Positions 1 to 8,602 of a stretch of DNA of 43,934 bases are shown here, piece after piece. The DNA is from Photobacterium sp. SKA34 (GTDB taxonomy: Bacteria; Pseudomonadota; Gammaproteobacteria; Enterobacterales; Vibrionaceae), in contig NZ_CH724147.1 of the NCBI RefSeq assembly GCF_000153325.1, forward strand, positions 9,803 to 53,736, written 5' to 3'. Below the pieces are notes generated by a model that ran no database searches, was not told the DNA's origin, and saw only the letters and a list, made by a program, of their open reading frames with translations. The translations under genes were made by a program, and so were the position numbers. The stretch's first letter is position 1, and each line of letters begins with the position of its first letter.

Positions 1-5
1 CAATA

Positions 6-626
6 ATGTCTGACGTTAAACTAGATACAGTTGAGACTAAAGCAAGTTACGGTATTGGTCTACAAATGGGCCAACAACTTGCACAAAGCGGTCTTGAAGG
101 CCTAAACGTAGCAGCAATTGCTAAAGGTATCGCAGCTTCTCTTGCTGGCGAAATGCCAGAAATCGAAGTTGATGAAATCAACAATGCACTACGTGAGCTT
201 CACACTGCAGCAGACGCAGCACGTCAAGAGCAAGCTAAACTAGCTGCAGCTGATGGCGAAGCATTCCTAGCTGAAAACGCAAAGCGTGCAGAAGTTACAG
301 TAACTGATTCTGGTCTTCAATACGAAGTACTAGTTGAAGGTAACGGCGAAATTCCAACTTCTGACAAGCAAGTACGTGTTCATTACCACGGTATGCTAAC
401 AGACGGCACTGTTTTTGACAGCTCTGTTTCTCGTGGTCAACCTGCAGAATTCCCAGTAACTGGCGTTATCGCTGGTTGGGTTGAAGCACTACAAATGATG
501 CCTGTAGGTTCTAAGTGGAAGCTAAGCATTCCACAAAACCTAGCATACGGTGAGCGCGGCGCAGGTGCTGCAATCCCTCCATATGCAGCACTAGTATTTG
601 AAGTTGAGCTACTAGATATCCTATAA
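6..626 (+). CDS. fklB: FKBP-type peptidyl-prolyl cis-trans isomerase FklB
   Basis: This 206-residue protein matches the usual length of FklB/FKBP22. Residues about 1-90 form the alpha-helical, Ala/Glu-rich N-terminal dimerisation domain. Residues about 100-206 form the FKBP domain, with recognisable VRVHYHGMLTDGTVFDSS, GVIAGWVEALQMMPVGSKW and IPPYAALVFEVELLDI segments. The family catalyses cis-trans isomerisation of Xaa-Pro bonds and acts as a folding helper; with no signal peptide it should be cytoplasmic. The ATG lies five bases from the window edge, so the ribosome binding site and promoter cannot be seen. A GC-rich terminator follows directly, so the gene ends its transcript. Confidence 0.95.
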   Translation: MSDVKLDTVETKASYGIGLQMGQQLAQSGLEGLNVAAIAKGIAASLAGEMPEIEVDEINNALRELHTAADAARQEQAKLAAADGEAFLAENAKRAEVTVTDSGLQYEVLVEGNGEIPTSDKQVRVHYHGMLTDGTVFDSSVSRGQPAEFPVTGVIAGWVEALQMMPVGSKWKLSIPQNLAYGERGAGAAIPPYAALVFEVELLDIL

Positions 627-645
627 GATATTGCTCTCTTTTTAA

Positions 646-674
646 AAGCGGCGCTCCGGCGCCGTTTTTTTTAT
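646..674 (+). terminator. Rho-independent terminator of fklB
   Basis: A GC-rich stem (CGGCGC at 649-654 pairing with GCGCCG at 659-664) is followed by an eight-T run, 20 bases after the fklB stop. Confidence 0.9.
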
Positions 675-814
675 GGTTAAAAAATACGATCCATTCTCTC
701 AAACTAATAAATCCTGCTAGTTAAATCATCAGCTATCGTGTTTTATCAATAAAATGTATTACAAAAATAAATATCTACACTAGGATAGATAATAGTTAAA
801 TTAAGGAGAACCCC

Positions 815-1321
815 ATGGAAAAGCGTCATATCTTAACTACACTTACCGCCGTTGCTTTATTATCATCAAGTGCAATGAGCCATGCATTCAGCCTATCTGA
901 TGTCGCGAATGCTTTTGGGGGAGAAAAAAGTGATCAGGTTGCAACACAGATTGCAGAAAACCCATTAACAAAAGTACTAGTGTCTGATCTTGGTGTAAAA
1001 CCAGAGCAAGCAGCTGGCGGTGCAGGTGCACTATTAGCGATGGCTGCCAGTGAGCTAACAGGTCCTCAAAGCCAAGAATTAACCAAATTAATTCCGGGTG
1101 CAGAGAAGCTTACAGATTCAATGCCATTAGGTTTAGGTCAATTATTAGGCAACAAAGACAATATCAACCAAGTCTTTTCTTTATTAGGCATGAAGCCTGA
1201 AATGGTTAATCAATTCGTCCCTGTTGTTACGCAATTTTTAGGTGAGCAAGGCGCAAGTAATGAACTCCTTGGCGCACTCTCTAACATTTGGGCACCAGCT
1301 GCACCTGTTGCCGCAAAATAA
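815..1321 (+). CDS. DUF2780 family exported protein
   Basis: This 168-residue protein has an N-terminal signal peptide (basic MEKRH, then a hydrophobic stretch ending near SHA at residues 22-24). The remainder is Gly/Ala/Leu-rich and helical, with repeated leucine-glycine segments (LGVKPEQAAGGAGALLAMA, GLGQLLGNKD, LLGMKPEMV), which I recognise as the DUF2780 family of Vibrionaceae. The molecular function of the family is unknown; a periplasmic location is inferred from the signal peptide. The ATG is preceded by a strong AAGGAG ribosome binding site at 803-808. The gene is monocistronic, with its own AT-rich upstream region. Confidence 0.8.
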   Translation: MEKRHILTTLTAVALLSSSAMSHAFSLSDVANAFGGEKSDQVATQIAENPLTKVLVSDLGVKPEQAAGGAGALLAMAASELTGPQSQELTKLIPGAEKLTDSMPLGLGQLLGNKDNINQVFSLLGMKPEMVNQFVPVVTQFLGEQGASNELLGALSNIWAPAAPVAAK

Positions 1322-1350
1322 TTTGTTATTGCTCCTTTAATTGAACAAAT

Positions 1351-1380
1351 AAAAGGGCGAGATCACCGATCTCGCCCTTC
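1351..1380 (-). terminator. Terminator of the cysJIH operon
   Basis: The stem AAGGGCGAGATC / GATCTCGCCCTT encloses a three-base loop. On the minus strand it is followed by TTTTATTT, so it ends cysJIH transcription. On the plus strand the T run is poor, but the hairpin may also help end the DUF2780 transcript. Confidence 0.85.
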
Positions 1381-1411
1381 CCTAATTACACTATTTCTGA
1401 CTTGCTATCCG

Positions 1412-2176
1412 TTAAATTCCTGAACCATCCGCTTCTGTGTCGCTGTCTTCATGTAAACCACACTCACGTTTTAGACCGAAGAATCGCGTTTCTTCTTCTT
1501 TCATCCCCGGTTGCCACTTAACTGTCGTATGGATATCACCGACAGAAAGATAGTCTTGCGCTTTTAATGGGTGATAAGGCAAATCATGCTGTTGTAAATA
1601 CAGATCGATTTGCTCATTACTCCAATCAATTAATGGCAGGAACTTAAAGCGCCCATTTTGGATCGCTAATACTGGCAATGTCGCACGTGAGTTTGATTGT
1701 TCACGACGTAGCCCAGAAAACCATGTTTTCACTTGCAGTTCATCTAATGCTCGACGCATTGGCTCAACTTTATTAAGCAAATTATATTGCTTAATGCCAT
1801 CAACCCCTTGCAACCACAGTTGACCATAACGTGCTTCTTGCCATGCGGCGCTTTGTTTTGCGCTGTAGACATGAAGATTAAGATCTAATCGTTTCGTTAA
1901 GCTATCAATAAACTGATACGTTTCAGGAAATAAATACCCCGTATCGGTTAATACCACAGGAATATCGGGCTTTACTGTTGTAACTAAATGCAACATAACA
2001 GCAGATTGAATACCAAAACTTGATGCTAGTGAAAATCCACCTTCAAGGTTGTCGATAGCCCAGCTTACTCGCTGCTCTGCCGTCATATCCTCCAGCTCGG
2101 CATTGATTTCAGCCAGCTGAATAATTTGACTCACTTTAGGCAGCTCAAGTAACTCAGCCAGTTGAAATTTAGCCAT
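1412..2176 (-). CDS. cysH: Phosphoadenylyl-sulfate (PAPS) reductase
   Basis: CysH reduces PAPS to sulfite with thioredoxin, the step before sulfite reductase in assimilatory sulfate reduction. The protein is 254 residues from the chosen ATG. An ATP-PPi-type nucleotide-binding region (SLASSFGIQSAVMLHL) lies near residues 50-65, and the catalytic cysteine is in the C-terminal KRECGLH motif (about Cys239, as in E. coli). The frame is open upstream for 24 more codons, but the ATG at 2176 has an AGAGAG ribosome binding site and begins the family's normal N-terminus. The gene overlaps the end of cysI by 8 nt, so the two are translationally coupled in cysJIH. Confidence 0.95.
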   Translation of the reverse strand: MAKFQLAELLELPKVSQIIQLAEINAELEDMTAEQRVSWAIDNLEGGFSLASSFGIQSAVMLHLVTTVKPDIPVVLTDTGYLFPETYQFIDSLTKRLDLNLHVYSAKQSAAWQEARYGQLWLQGVDGIKQYNLLNKVEPMRRALDELQVKTWFSGLRREQSNSRATLPVLAIQNGRFKFLPLIDWSNEQIDLYLQQHDLPYHPLKAQDYLSVGDIHTTVKWQPGMKEEETRFFGLKRECGLHEDSDTEADGSGI

Positions 2177-3860
2177 AAAAATCTCTCTTTGATACTTTGA
2201 CTTCATCAATAATGCCTGTGCGAATAGTGAAATCACCAAAGTCTTCACTCTCTTGACGCTCTGTAGACCAACGACCTACTAAGCTATCAATTTCATCCAT
2301 GATCTGCGCAACAGTAATATTTTCACGGTACATCTTAGGCACACGTGTTCCGTTACGGTTACCGCCTAAATGTAAGTTATAACGACCAGGCGCTTTACCT
2401 ACGAGACCAATTTCCGCCAACATCGCACGACCACAGCCATTTGGACAACCAGTGACACGAAGAATGATATTTTCATCATCATCTAAGCCGTGCTTTTCTA
2501 AAATACCTTCAACATCGGTAACAAATTCAGGTAAGAAACGTTCTGCTTCCGCCATCGCTAATGGACAGGTTGGTAATGACACACAAGCCATTGAGTTTTT
2601 ACGCTGCTCGCTAACACCATCATCAATCAAACCATGATCGCGTGCGATCTTTTCGATCTCGTCTTTGTCTTTTGTTAACACACCCGCAACAATTAAGTTT
2701 TGGTTAGCCGTCATACGGAAATCACCGCCATGCACCTTAGCAATTTCAGCCACTCCTGTTTTTAATGGCTTATTCGGATAATCTAATAAACGTCCATTTT
2801 CTATAAACAGTGCTAAATGATGCTTACCGTCGATACCTTCAACCCATCCAATGCGATCACCACGATCGGTAAACTCATAAGGTCGGCTGTCTTCAAATTG
2901 AATACCCGCGCGTTTTTCAACTTCCGCTTTAAATACATCGCTACCCACACGATCTAAGGTATATTTTGTTTTCGCATTCTTTCGGTTAGATCGGTTACCC
3001 CAATCACGCTGTGTCGTTACAACCGCCGCTGCCACATCTAACGTTTTCTCTAGTGGAATAAAACCAAAGTCATCAGCGCGACGAGGATAGGTGGAATGAT
3101 CGCCGTGAGTCATTGCCAAACCGCCGCCGACTAATACATTAAAGCCGACTAACTTACCGTTATCTGCAATCGCGATAAAGTTAAGATCGTTCGCATGCAC
3201 ATCCACATCATTTTGCGGTGGGATCACCACAGTCGTTTTAAACTTACGCGGCAAATAGTTACTGCCTAAGATCGGCTCTTCATCAGTTGTTTCTAGTTTT
3301 TCACCGTCTAGCCAAATTTCCGCATACGCACGAGTTTTTGGTAGCAAGTGTTCACTGATCTTTTTCGCCCACTCATATGCTTCTTGGTGAAGCTCTGACT
3401 CGACTGGATTTGTCGTACACAGTACATTACGGTTAACATCACCCGCAGTAGCAATTGAATCGATACCAATACTATTTAGCGTTTGGTGCATCAGCTTGAT
3501 ATTAGGTTTTAGTACACCATGGAACTGAAACGTCTGACGCGTTGTTAAACGAATACTGCCATAAGAAGTATGCTCATCGGCAAACTTATCAATTTCCAAC
3601 CACTGTTTAGGAGTAATAATACCGCCAGGCATACGTGCACGTAACATCACGTTATGTAGTGGTTCGAGTTTTTGTTTTGCACGCTCAGCACGGATATCGC
3701 GATCATCTTGCTGATACATGCCGTGGAAACGGATCAACTGGAAGTTATCTGCAGTAAAACCACCGGTCATACGATCGCCAAGATCCTGCTCTATCGTTCC
3801 GCGTAAAGCATTACTCTCGCGTTTTAGACGTTCGTTATCTGATAATTTTTGATCAGTCAT
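2169..3860 (-). CDS. cysI: Sulfite reductase [NADPH] hemoprotein beta subunit
   Basis: This 563-residue subunit carries siroheme and a [4Fe-4S] cluster and reduces sulfite to sulfide with electrons from CysJ. The cluster/siroheme ligands are visible as C-x5-C (CVSLPTC, about Cys426 and Cys432) and C-x3-C (GCPNGCGRA, about Cys472 and Cys476). Substrate-binding basic segments such as SIRLTTRQTFQFHG (near residue 100) are also present. Its ATG overlaps the cysJ stop by one base (TAATG), indicating coupled translation, and its 3' end overlaps cysH. Length and motif order are normal for the family. Confidence 0.97.
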   Translation of the reverse strand: MTDQKLSDNERLKRESNALRGTIEQDLGDRMTGGFTADNFQLIRFHGMYQQDDRDIRAERAKQKLEPLHNVMLRARMPGGIITPKQWLEIDKFADEHTSYGSIRLTTRQTFQFHGVLKPNIKLMHQTLNSIGIDSIATAGDVNRNVLCTTNPVESELHQEAYEWAKKISEHLLPKTRAYAEIWLDGEKLETTDEEPILGSNYLPRKFKTTVVIPPQNDVDVHANDLNFIAIADNGKLVGFNVLVGGGLAMTHGDHSTYPRRADDFGFIPLEKTLDVAAAVVTTQRDWGNRSNRKNAKTKYTLDRVGSDVFKAEVEKRAGIQFEDSRPYEFTDRGDRIGWVEGIDGKHHLALFIENGRLLDYPNKPLKTGVAEIAKVHGGDFRMTANQNLIVAGVLTKDKDEIEKIARDHGLIDDGVSEQRKNSMACVSLPTCPLAMAEAERFLPEFVTDVEGILEKHGLDDDENIILRVTGCPNGCGRAMLAEIGLVGKAPGRYNLHLGGNRNGTRVPKMYRENITVAQIMDEIDSLVGRWSTERQESEDFGDFTIRTGIIDEVKVSKRDFYG

Positions 3861-5698
3861 TAGTACACATCCCTTTGATAGCGCTTGTCTTTACGCAGAT
3901 CATTTAGATACTGCTCAGCTTGCTCGCGCGTTTTATTCCCTTGTTGCTCAATCACTGTCATCAGCGCTTGATGGACATCTTTTGCCATTTGGTTAGCATC
4001 ACCGCACACATAAACATGCGCGCCGTCTTGCAGCCACTGCCATACTTGTGCAGCTTGTTCTAAGATGCGGTGTTGAACGTAAACTTTCTCAGCTTGATCA
4101 CGACTAAATGCCACATCAATCTGATTAACAACCCTATCTTTTAAGTATTTTTGCCACTCAACTTGGTATAAGAAATCTTCAGTGAAGGTACGGTCGCCAA
4201 AGAATAACCAGTTTTTACCTTGTGCTTCACGATTATCACGCTCTTGAACAAAGGCGCGGAATGGTGCAATACCAGTACCTGGACCTATCATGATCACAGG
4301 GGTATTATCATCCGCTGGTAACTTAAAGTTATTGTTAGTTTCAACAAAGACTTTCACTTCAGCGCCTTCTTCTAAACGCTGAGCTAAGAAACTTGATGCG
4401 CCACCTTGGCGTTGTTCGTCACCTTGCTCAAATTCAACTACCCCAACGGTTAAGTGAACTTCTTCACCCACTTCTTCTTGGCTTGAAGCAATAGAGTATA
4501 AACGTGGTGTTAAACGACGAAGTAGACCGATTAATTGCTCTGCGGTTAATGCTGTTTTCTTTTCTGCTAAGACATCAATAATTTGTGTTTTCGCAGAGTA
4601 CTCACGTAGCTTGTCACGATCCGACACCAGCTTTTCAAGCTTTTTACTACCTGATAACTCAGCGTATTTGGTCACAAACTGTGGATTTGATGCAGTAATT
4701 TCATATTTGCTGATCAACGCATCACGTAGACTTAATGCAGCACCATCAACGTCAACAGAACTGTCCGCGTCTAAGCTAAGTTTCGCTAAAATAGCATCAA
4801 CTAATTGTGGGTCATTTTCAAACCACACACCGAGTGCATCACCCGCTTGATACGTTAAGCCTGAATCTTCTAAATCAATTTCAATATGGCGAACATCTTT
4901 ACCTGAATCACGGCCTGTTATTTTTTGACTTACCAATAGACTCGCGGTGTAAGGGTTCTGTTTATTGTAAGTAGAAACAGCCGCAGGCTTTTGACCTACA
5001 GGGAGTTGAACAACTTCAGCTTCACCCGTTGATAAGGTTTCTTTGGCTTTAACTAATGCTTGTGCACGCCATTCAGCAGCAGGCACTTCATAGTCAACGT
5101 CACAATCTAAACGTTCAAGCATTGGCTGCCCACCAAGTTTAGCTAAGTAGCTATCAAAGTCTTTCGCGGTTTGACAGAAGAACTCGTAGCTTGAATCACC
5201 TAAACCAATCACAGCATAATTAAGATCTGCCAATTTAGGGGCTTTCTTAGATTGTAAAAACTCATGTAATTCAATAGCATCATCAGGTGCTTCACCTTCG
5301 CCATGGGTTGATGCCACGATAATCACGTGGGTTTCCTTAGCGAGGTTTTTACCTTTATAGTCGCCGGCAGAAAACACTTGAGCAGCAATATCAGCCGCTT
5401 GTGCTTCTTCTTTTAACGCTTCAGCAACACCTTTGGCGTTACCGGTTTGCGAGGCATAAATGATGGTGAGTTTACCGGCTGGTTTTGCGGCAGCCAGTAC
5501 ATTATTTTGGACTGCAGGATCTGCAGCTGATTGAGACTGGGTTTGGCTTAATCCCCAAAAGTAGCCACTGATCCACGCAAGCTGTTGTGGCGACGATTCT
5601 GCCGCTGCTTGCTTCAGTTGATCTATTTGCTGATCATTAAGTGGACTAGCTAAAGCCGATAATTCCTTCACTAACATGACACGACGATCCCTATTCAT
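3860..5698 (-). CDS. cysJ: Sulfite reductase [NADPH] flavoprotein alpha subunit
   Basis: This diflavin reductase passes electrons from NADPH through FAD and FMN to CysI. Domains in order are an FMN/flavodoxin domain (LTIIYASQTGNAKGVAEAL near residue 77), an FAD-binding segment (RLYSIASS near 400) and an NADPH-binding segment (GPGTGIAPFRAF). The C-terminus RYQRDVY is typical of CysJ. It is first in cysJIH. The start is uncertain: the ATG at 5698 has no clear ribosome binding site, whereas the in-frame ATG at 5677 (Met8) lies behind AGGGA. The operon is expected to respond to sulfur supply through CysB, but I do not claim a CysB site. Confidence 0.96.
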   Translation of the reverse strand: MNRDRRVMLVKELSALASPLNDQQIDQLKQAAAESSPQQLAWISGYFWGLSQTQSQSAADPAVQNNVLAAAKPAGKLTIIYASQTGNAKGVAEALKEEAQAADIAAQVFSAGDYKGKNLAKETHVIIVASTHGEGEAPDDAIELHEFLQSKKAPKLADLNYAVIGLGDSSYEFFCQTAKDFDSYLAKLGGQPMLERLDCDVDYEVPAAEWRAQALVKAKETLSTGEAEVVQLPVGQKPAAVSTYNKQNPYTASLLVSQKITGRDSGKDVRHIEIDLEDSGLTYQAGDALGVWFENDPQLVDAILAKLSLDADSSVDVDGAALSLRDALISKYEITASNPQFVTKYAELSGSKKLEKLVSDRDKLREYSAKTQIIDVLAEKKTALTAEQLIGLLRRLTPRLYSIASSQEEVGEEVHLTVGVVEFEQGDEQRQGGASSFLAQRLEEGAEVKVFVETNNNFKLPADDNTPVIMIGPGTGIAPFRAFVQERDNREAQGKNWLFFGDRTFTEDFLYQVEWQKYLKDRVVNQIDVAFSRDQAEKVYVQHRILEQAAQVWQWLQDGAHVYVCGDANQMAKDVHQALMTVIEQQGNKTREQAEQYLNDLRKDKRYQRDVY

Positions 5699-5759
5699 TG
5701 CGTACTGTTAGATTAGCCATTTCGTGTAATAACAAGAAAGAATAGATAAGAATGTTTTA

Positions 5760-5777
5760 TAACCTTTTTAAAGGTTA
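5760..5777. promoter_or_regulatory. Perfect AT-rich palindrome upstream of cysJ
   Basis: TAACCTTT-TT-AAAGGTTA forms 8-bp arms around two bases, about 60 bp upstream of the cysJ start. It could be an operator or the upstream edge of the cysJIH promoter. It has no T run and does not match a site I can name. Confidence 0.4.
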
Positions 5778-5865
5778 AGAAGAAAAGTGAATGCGAAATA
5801 ATCGTTATTTTGCCATCAAGCAATAAGGATTATCTCGCCTTTATTGGCAGGAAATATGATCAGTT

Positions 5866-6096
5866 TTAGTATTCATCAGCAATTCTAACTTGATGAAACC
5901 CTACTTCAAAAGCTTGTTGAGTTGCGCTATCAATATCACTATAGCAACGTTCACTGCCAGCCCCGTCAGTTAAAGGAACCAAGCCACCCCGACGGTGACG
6001 AAATTCGACGATATAACCATCACCAATTGAAGGCTCAACCACTGCCTCAACCAATTCTTGGCTAACATAAAGGTGTTGTAGCTCAGTCAGCGTCAT
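5866..6096 (-). CDS. Small uncharacterised protein (76 aa)
   Basis: I do not recognise a characterised family. The 76-residue protein is acidic and soluble, with no signal peptide or membrane segment. It has alternating hydrophobic residues consistent with a small alpha/beta fold (LVEAVVEPSIG, GYIVEFRHRRGGLVPLTD, AFEVGFHQVRIA) and a single Cys. It lies alone between the cysJIH promoter and a terminator. Similar small proteins seem common in Vibrionaceae, but that is recollection and was not searched. The ATG at 6096 is preceded by AGGGAGTAAGGCT, an acceptable ribosome binding region. Confidence 0.65.
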   Translation of the reverse strand: MTLTELQHLYVSQELVEAVVEPSIGDGYIVEFRHRRGGLVPLTDGAGSERCYSDIDSATQQAFEVGFHQVRIADEY

Positions 6097-6193
6097 AGCC
6101 TTACTCCCTATCCTTTGCCACTTTTATTAGTTCAGTATAAAAGATGGAATCTATACACTTAAAAATGGTACAAAAACCTAGAAACAGCCAATA

Positions 6194-6222
6194 AAAAAAC
6201 CACGACAGTGTCGTGGTTTTTA
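6194..6222 (-). terminator. Terminator of the outer-membrane barrel gene
   Basis: The stem AAAACCACGAC / GTCGTGGTTTT with a short loop is flanked by A and T runs. It lies 24 bases past the minus-strand barrel gene stop and can work in both directions. Confidence 0.9.
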
Positions 6223-6245
6223 TTAATTAGTTAGCTTAAGAAGAC

Positions 6246-6875
6246 TTAGAAGTCGACTTCAACACCTGCGAACCAACCATTTAAATCAACATCGCCAGTA
6301 TTCTTCGCTTTATCGAAATCGTAATCCATCATGCGATAACCACCACGGATGTTTAGATCTGCCGCCACTAGACCGATTGTGTATTTCACACCAGCCTGAC
6401 CGTCAAATAGACGAGTACCATCATATTTACCCGCGTTTGCTTGAGCAAATACTGTTAATGGTGTTGCTGGAATACCGATTTCCGCATTACCGTAAATAGT
6501 TGGCTGCCAGTCACTAAAACGATCATCACTGTTTAGCTTCACACTACCAAATTTGGTTGCAGTAAGACCAAGATCAAGAGAGACTAGATCGTTATCCAAG
6601 ATTTCGTAGTACGCTGTAAAATCACTTTGTTCAAATGCAACATTACCAGTATCGATATTGTTGTAACGAATCATAAAGTTAGGCACTAGAGGAATAAAGT
6701 GTTCAAAAGATGCGTAGTAAGAGGCTGATGTATCATCACTTTTATTACCATCAACTTTCGCATTTGCAAACCATGCATCTGCGCCTACTTTAACACCTAG
6801 AAGGGTATCTGCCTGTGCTGGAATAGCGGCAGTCATTGCCATTGCCACTGCTACTGAAAGCATTACTTTTTTCAT
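6246..6875 (-). CDS. TIGR04219-type outer-membrane beta-barrel protein
   Basis: This 209-residue protein has a signal peptide (MKKVMLSVAVAMAMTAAIPAQA, cleavage after Ala22). The mature part is made of alternating amphipathic beta strands and ends in an aromatic residue (FAGVEVDF), the usual C-terminal signature for insertion by the Bam machinery. The opening TLLGVKVGADAWFANA and the overall strand pattern fit the TIGR04219 family of gamma-proteobacterial barrels. Its function is unknown, and I see no enzymatic motif. It is monocistronic with its own terminator, and the region upstream is AT-rich. Confidence 0.8.
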   Translation of the reverse strand: MKKVMLSVAVAMAMTAAIPAQADTLLGVKVGADAWFANAKVDGNKSDDTSASYYASFEHFIPLVPNFMIRYNNIDTGNVAFEQSDFTAYYEILDNDLVSLDLGLTATKFGSVKLNSDDRFSDWQPTIYGNAEIGIPATPLTVFAQANAGKYDGTRLFDGQAGVKYTIGLVAADLNIRGGYRMMDYDFDKAKNTGDVDLNGWFAGVEVDF

Positions 6876-7047
6876 GTCGAGTCTCCGCTCTTCATCATTA
6901 ATAATTTTAAACGACGAAACTATACCAGAAACCCTAAAAAAACACCGCTCTTATCTATTTTGATGGTATTTTTTAACAAAATTTGCCAGAAATAACCTAC
7001 TACTATTTTTATTAATAATGTTTTATTTGAATATATTTATCAGCGGA

Positions 7048-7290
7048 TTAATAACGACGCGTACGAGATAGACGATCTTTGTAATCTTGTACTTTTTTAT
7101 TATCTCTCACCAACCAAATTGCAATGGCAATCAACACAATCCAAGGTAATAACTTAATCACTAACCCCAACATGCCAACCACTGCCATGATCGCAAAACC
7201 AGCCGCAACGGCTATCATCATGCCAATAATACTGACACCCGTAAAAACTAACACTAATGCAAACGTCAGCAAAAATAAAAATTCAAACAT
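7048..7290 (-). CDS. pspG: Envelope stress response protein PspG
   Basis: PspG is a small inner-membrane effector of the phage-shock response to loss of envelope integrity. The 80-residue protein has two hydrophobic helices (LFLLTFALVLVFTGVSIIGMM and GLVIKLLPWIVLIAIAIWLV). The GMLGLVIKLLPW segment matches the E. coli protein, and a charged C-terminal tail ends in RRY. The ATG at 7290 was chosen over one six codons upstream because AAGGAGAGGGGT precedes it directly. It lies downstream of dusA, the same neighbour as in E. coli, but has its own sigma-54-type promoter after the dusA terminator. Confidence 0.93.
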   Translation of the reverse strand: MFEFLFLLTFALVLVFTGVSIIGMMIAVAAGFAIMAVVGMLGLVIKLLPWIVLIAIAIWLVRDNKKVQDYKDRLSRTRRY

Positions 7291-7407
7291 ACCCCTCTCC
7301 TTAACCAATTATTACCTTTCAACGATAAGCTTTTCTGTCAAGTTCACAACATAAACCGACAAAGCGTGTTGAAAGTGATCCTATTCAATATCGCTATTAG
7401 ATGTAAT

Positions 7408-7423
7408 TGCACAAATCACGCCA
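7408..7423 (-). promoter_or_regulatory. Sigma-54 promoter of pspG
   Basis: Read on the minus strand, TGGCGTGATTTGTGCA fits the -24/-12 consensus TGGCAYR-N4-TTGCW with the invariant GG and GC correctly spaced; two positions differ. It lies about 118 bp upstream of the pspG start, between the dusA terminator and pspG. This fits activation by PspF, the enhancer-binding protein of the psp regulon (family knowledge). Confidence 0.8.
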
Positions 7424-7463
7424 AGTGACATAAAAACTTATCACTTAATTTTCAATTAGATAC

Positions 7464-7496
7464 AAAAAAGGCTAACCCACAAGGATTAGCCTTTTT
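7464..7496 (-). terminator. Terminator of dusA
   Basis: AAAAAGGCTAA and TTAGCCTTTTTT form the stem, with T runs on both strands. It separates dusA from pspG, so pspG does not simply depend on dusA transcription. Confidence 0.9.
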
Positions 7497-7555
7497 TCTC
7501 TGTATTGGCCAAATCCACTCATTTATCGTAGATCTCGCCAAGAGCAATTCAGTAA

Positions 7556-8596
7556 TTAAACATCTAAGTGAGCAGGAATTTTATCTAACGCCTGCTGAAC
7601 GACTTCAATACCAGCACCAGGTTTATGAGCATTCTCACTGATATGTCGACGCCATTGACGTGCGCCAGGCATACTTTGGAATAAGCCCAGCATATGGCGT
7701 GTAATATGTCCCAAGTAAGATCCGTTCGCGAGTTGCTTTTCAATATATGGATACATAGCTTCAACAACTTCACGACGCTTCATAACAGGGCGTTCACTAC
7801 CAAATAAACGCTGATCCACTTCCGCCATTAAGTATGGGCTTTGATACGCTTCACGACCGACCATCACCCCATCCATATGTTTTAGATGCGCTTCCATTTC
7901 TTCAAAAGTTTTAATGCCACCATTGATTGCCATGGTTAAATGCGCAAAATCTTGCTTTAGTTGGTAAACTCGCGGGTAGTCTAGCGGCGGAATTTCACGG
8001 TTCTCTTTCGGGCTTAAACCACTTAACCAGGCTTTACGGGCGTGGATGGTAAAATTATCACAACCGCCTTTCTCAGATACAACGTGGATAAAGTCTTTTA
8101 AAAACTCATAAGAATCTTGATCATCAATACCAATACGGGTTTTTACCGTCACAGGAATATCAACCACATCACGCATCGCAGTTACACACTGCGCTACCAA
8201 CTCGGCTTCACCCATTAGACAAGCACCAAACATACCGTTTTGTACGCGATCAGACGGGCAGCCGACGTTTAGGTTAATTTCATCATAGCCACGCTCTTGC
8301 GCTAACTTAGCACAACGCGCCAAATCAATAGAGTTTGAACCACCTAGTTGAAGCGCCAATGGATGCTCTTCTTCGTTATACGCTAAAAAATCGCCCTTAC
8401 CGTGAATAATCGCGCCTGTTGTAACCATCTCGGTATACAACAACGCTTCTTTACTCATTAAACGGTGAAAGTAGCGACAATGACGATCAGTCCAATCCAG
8501 CATCGGTGCGACAGAAAAACGCTGCATTGGAAAATCGCCTGTAACACTTTGAGTTGACAAGTTATTTTTCATTGTCTCGTCTACAACATTTGTCAT
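7556..8596 (-). CDS. dusA: tRNA-dihydrouridine(20/20a) synthase DusA
   Basis: DusA is an FMN-dependent enzyme that reduces U20/U20a in the tRNA D-loop to dihydrouridine, using NADPH. The N-terminal FSVAPMLDWTDRHCR motif, the catalytic-Cys motif NVGCPSDRVQNGMFGACLM, the FMN-contacting TVKTRIGIDD and IHARKAWLSGLSPKENR segments and MVGREAYQ all match the DusA subfamily. Several ATGs are possible. I chose 8596 because AGGG lies seven bases upstream; the ATG at 8602 is too close to it, and one at 8572 is also possible. dusA next to pspG and near zur is the conserved gamma-proteobacterial arrangement. Confidence 0.95.
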   Translation of the reverse strand: MTNVVDETMKNNLSTQSVTGDFPMQRFSVAPMLDWTDRHCRYFHRLMSKEALLYTEMVTTGAIIHGKGDFLAYNEEEHPLALQLGGSNSIDLARCAKLAQERGYDEINLNVGCPSDRVQNGMFGACLMGEAELVAQCVTAMRDVVDIPVTVKTRIGIDDQDSYEFLKDFIHVVSEKGGCDNFTIHARKAWLSGLSPKENREIPPLDYPRVYQLKQDFAHLTMAINGGIKTFEEMEAHLKHMDGVMVGREAYQSPYLMAEVDQRLFGSERPVMKRREVVEAMYPYIEKQLANGSYLGHITRHMLGLFQSMPGARQWRRHISENAHKPGAGIEVVQQALDKIPAHLDV

Positions 8597-8602
8597 TTTC
8601 AT

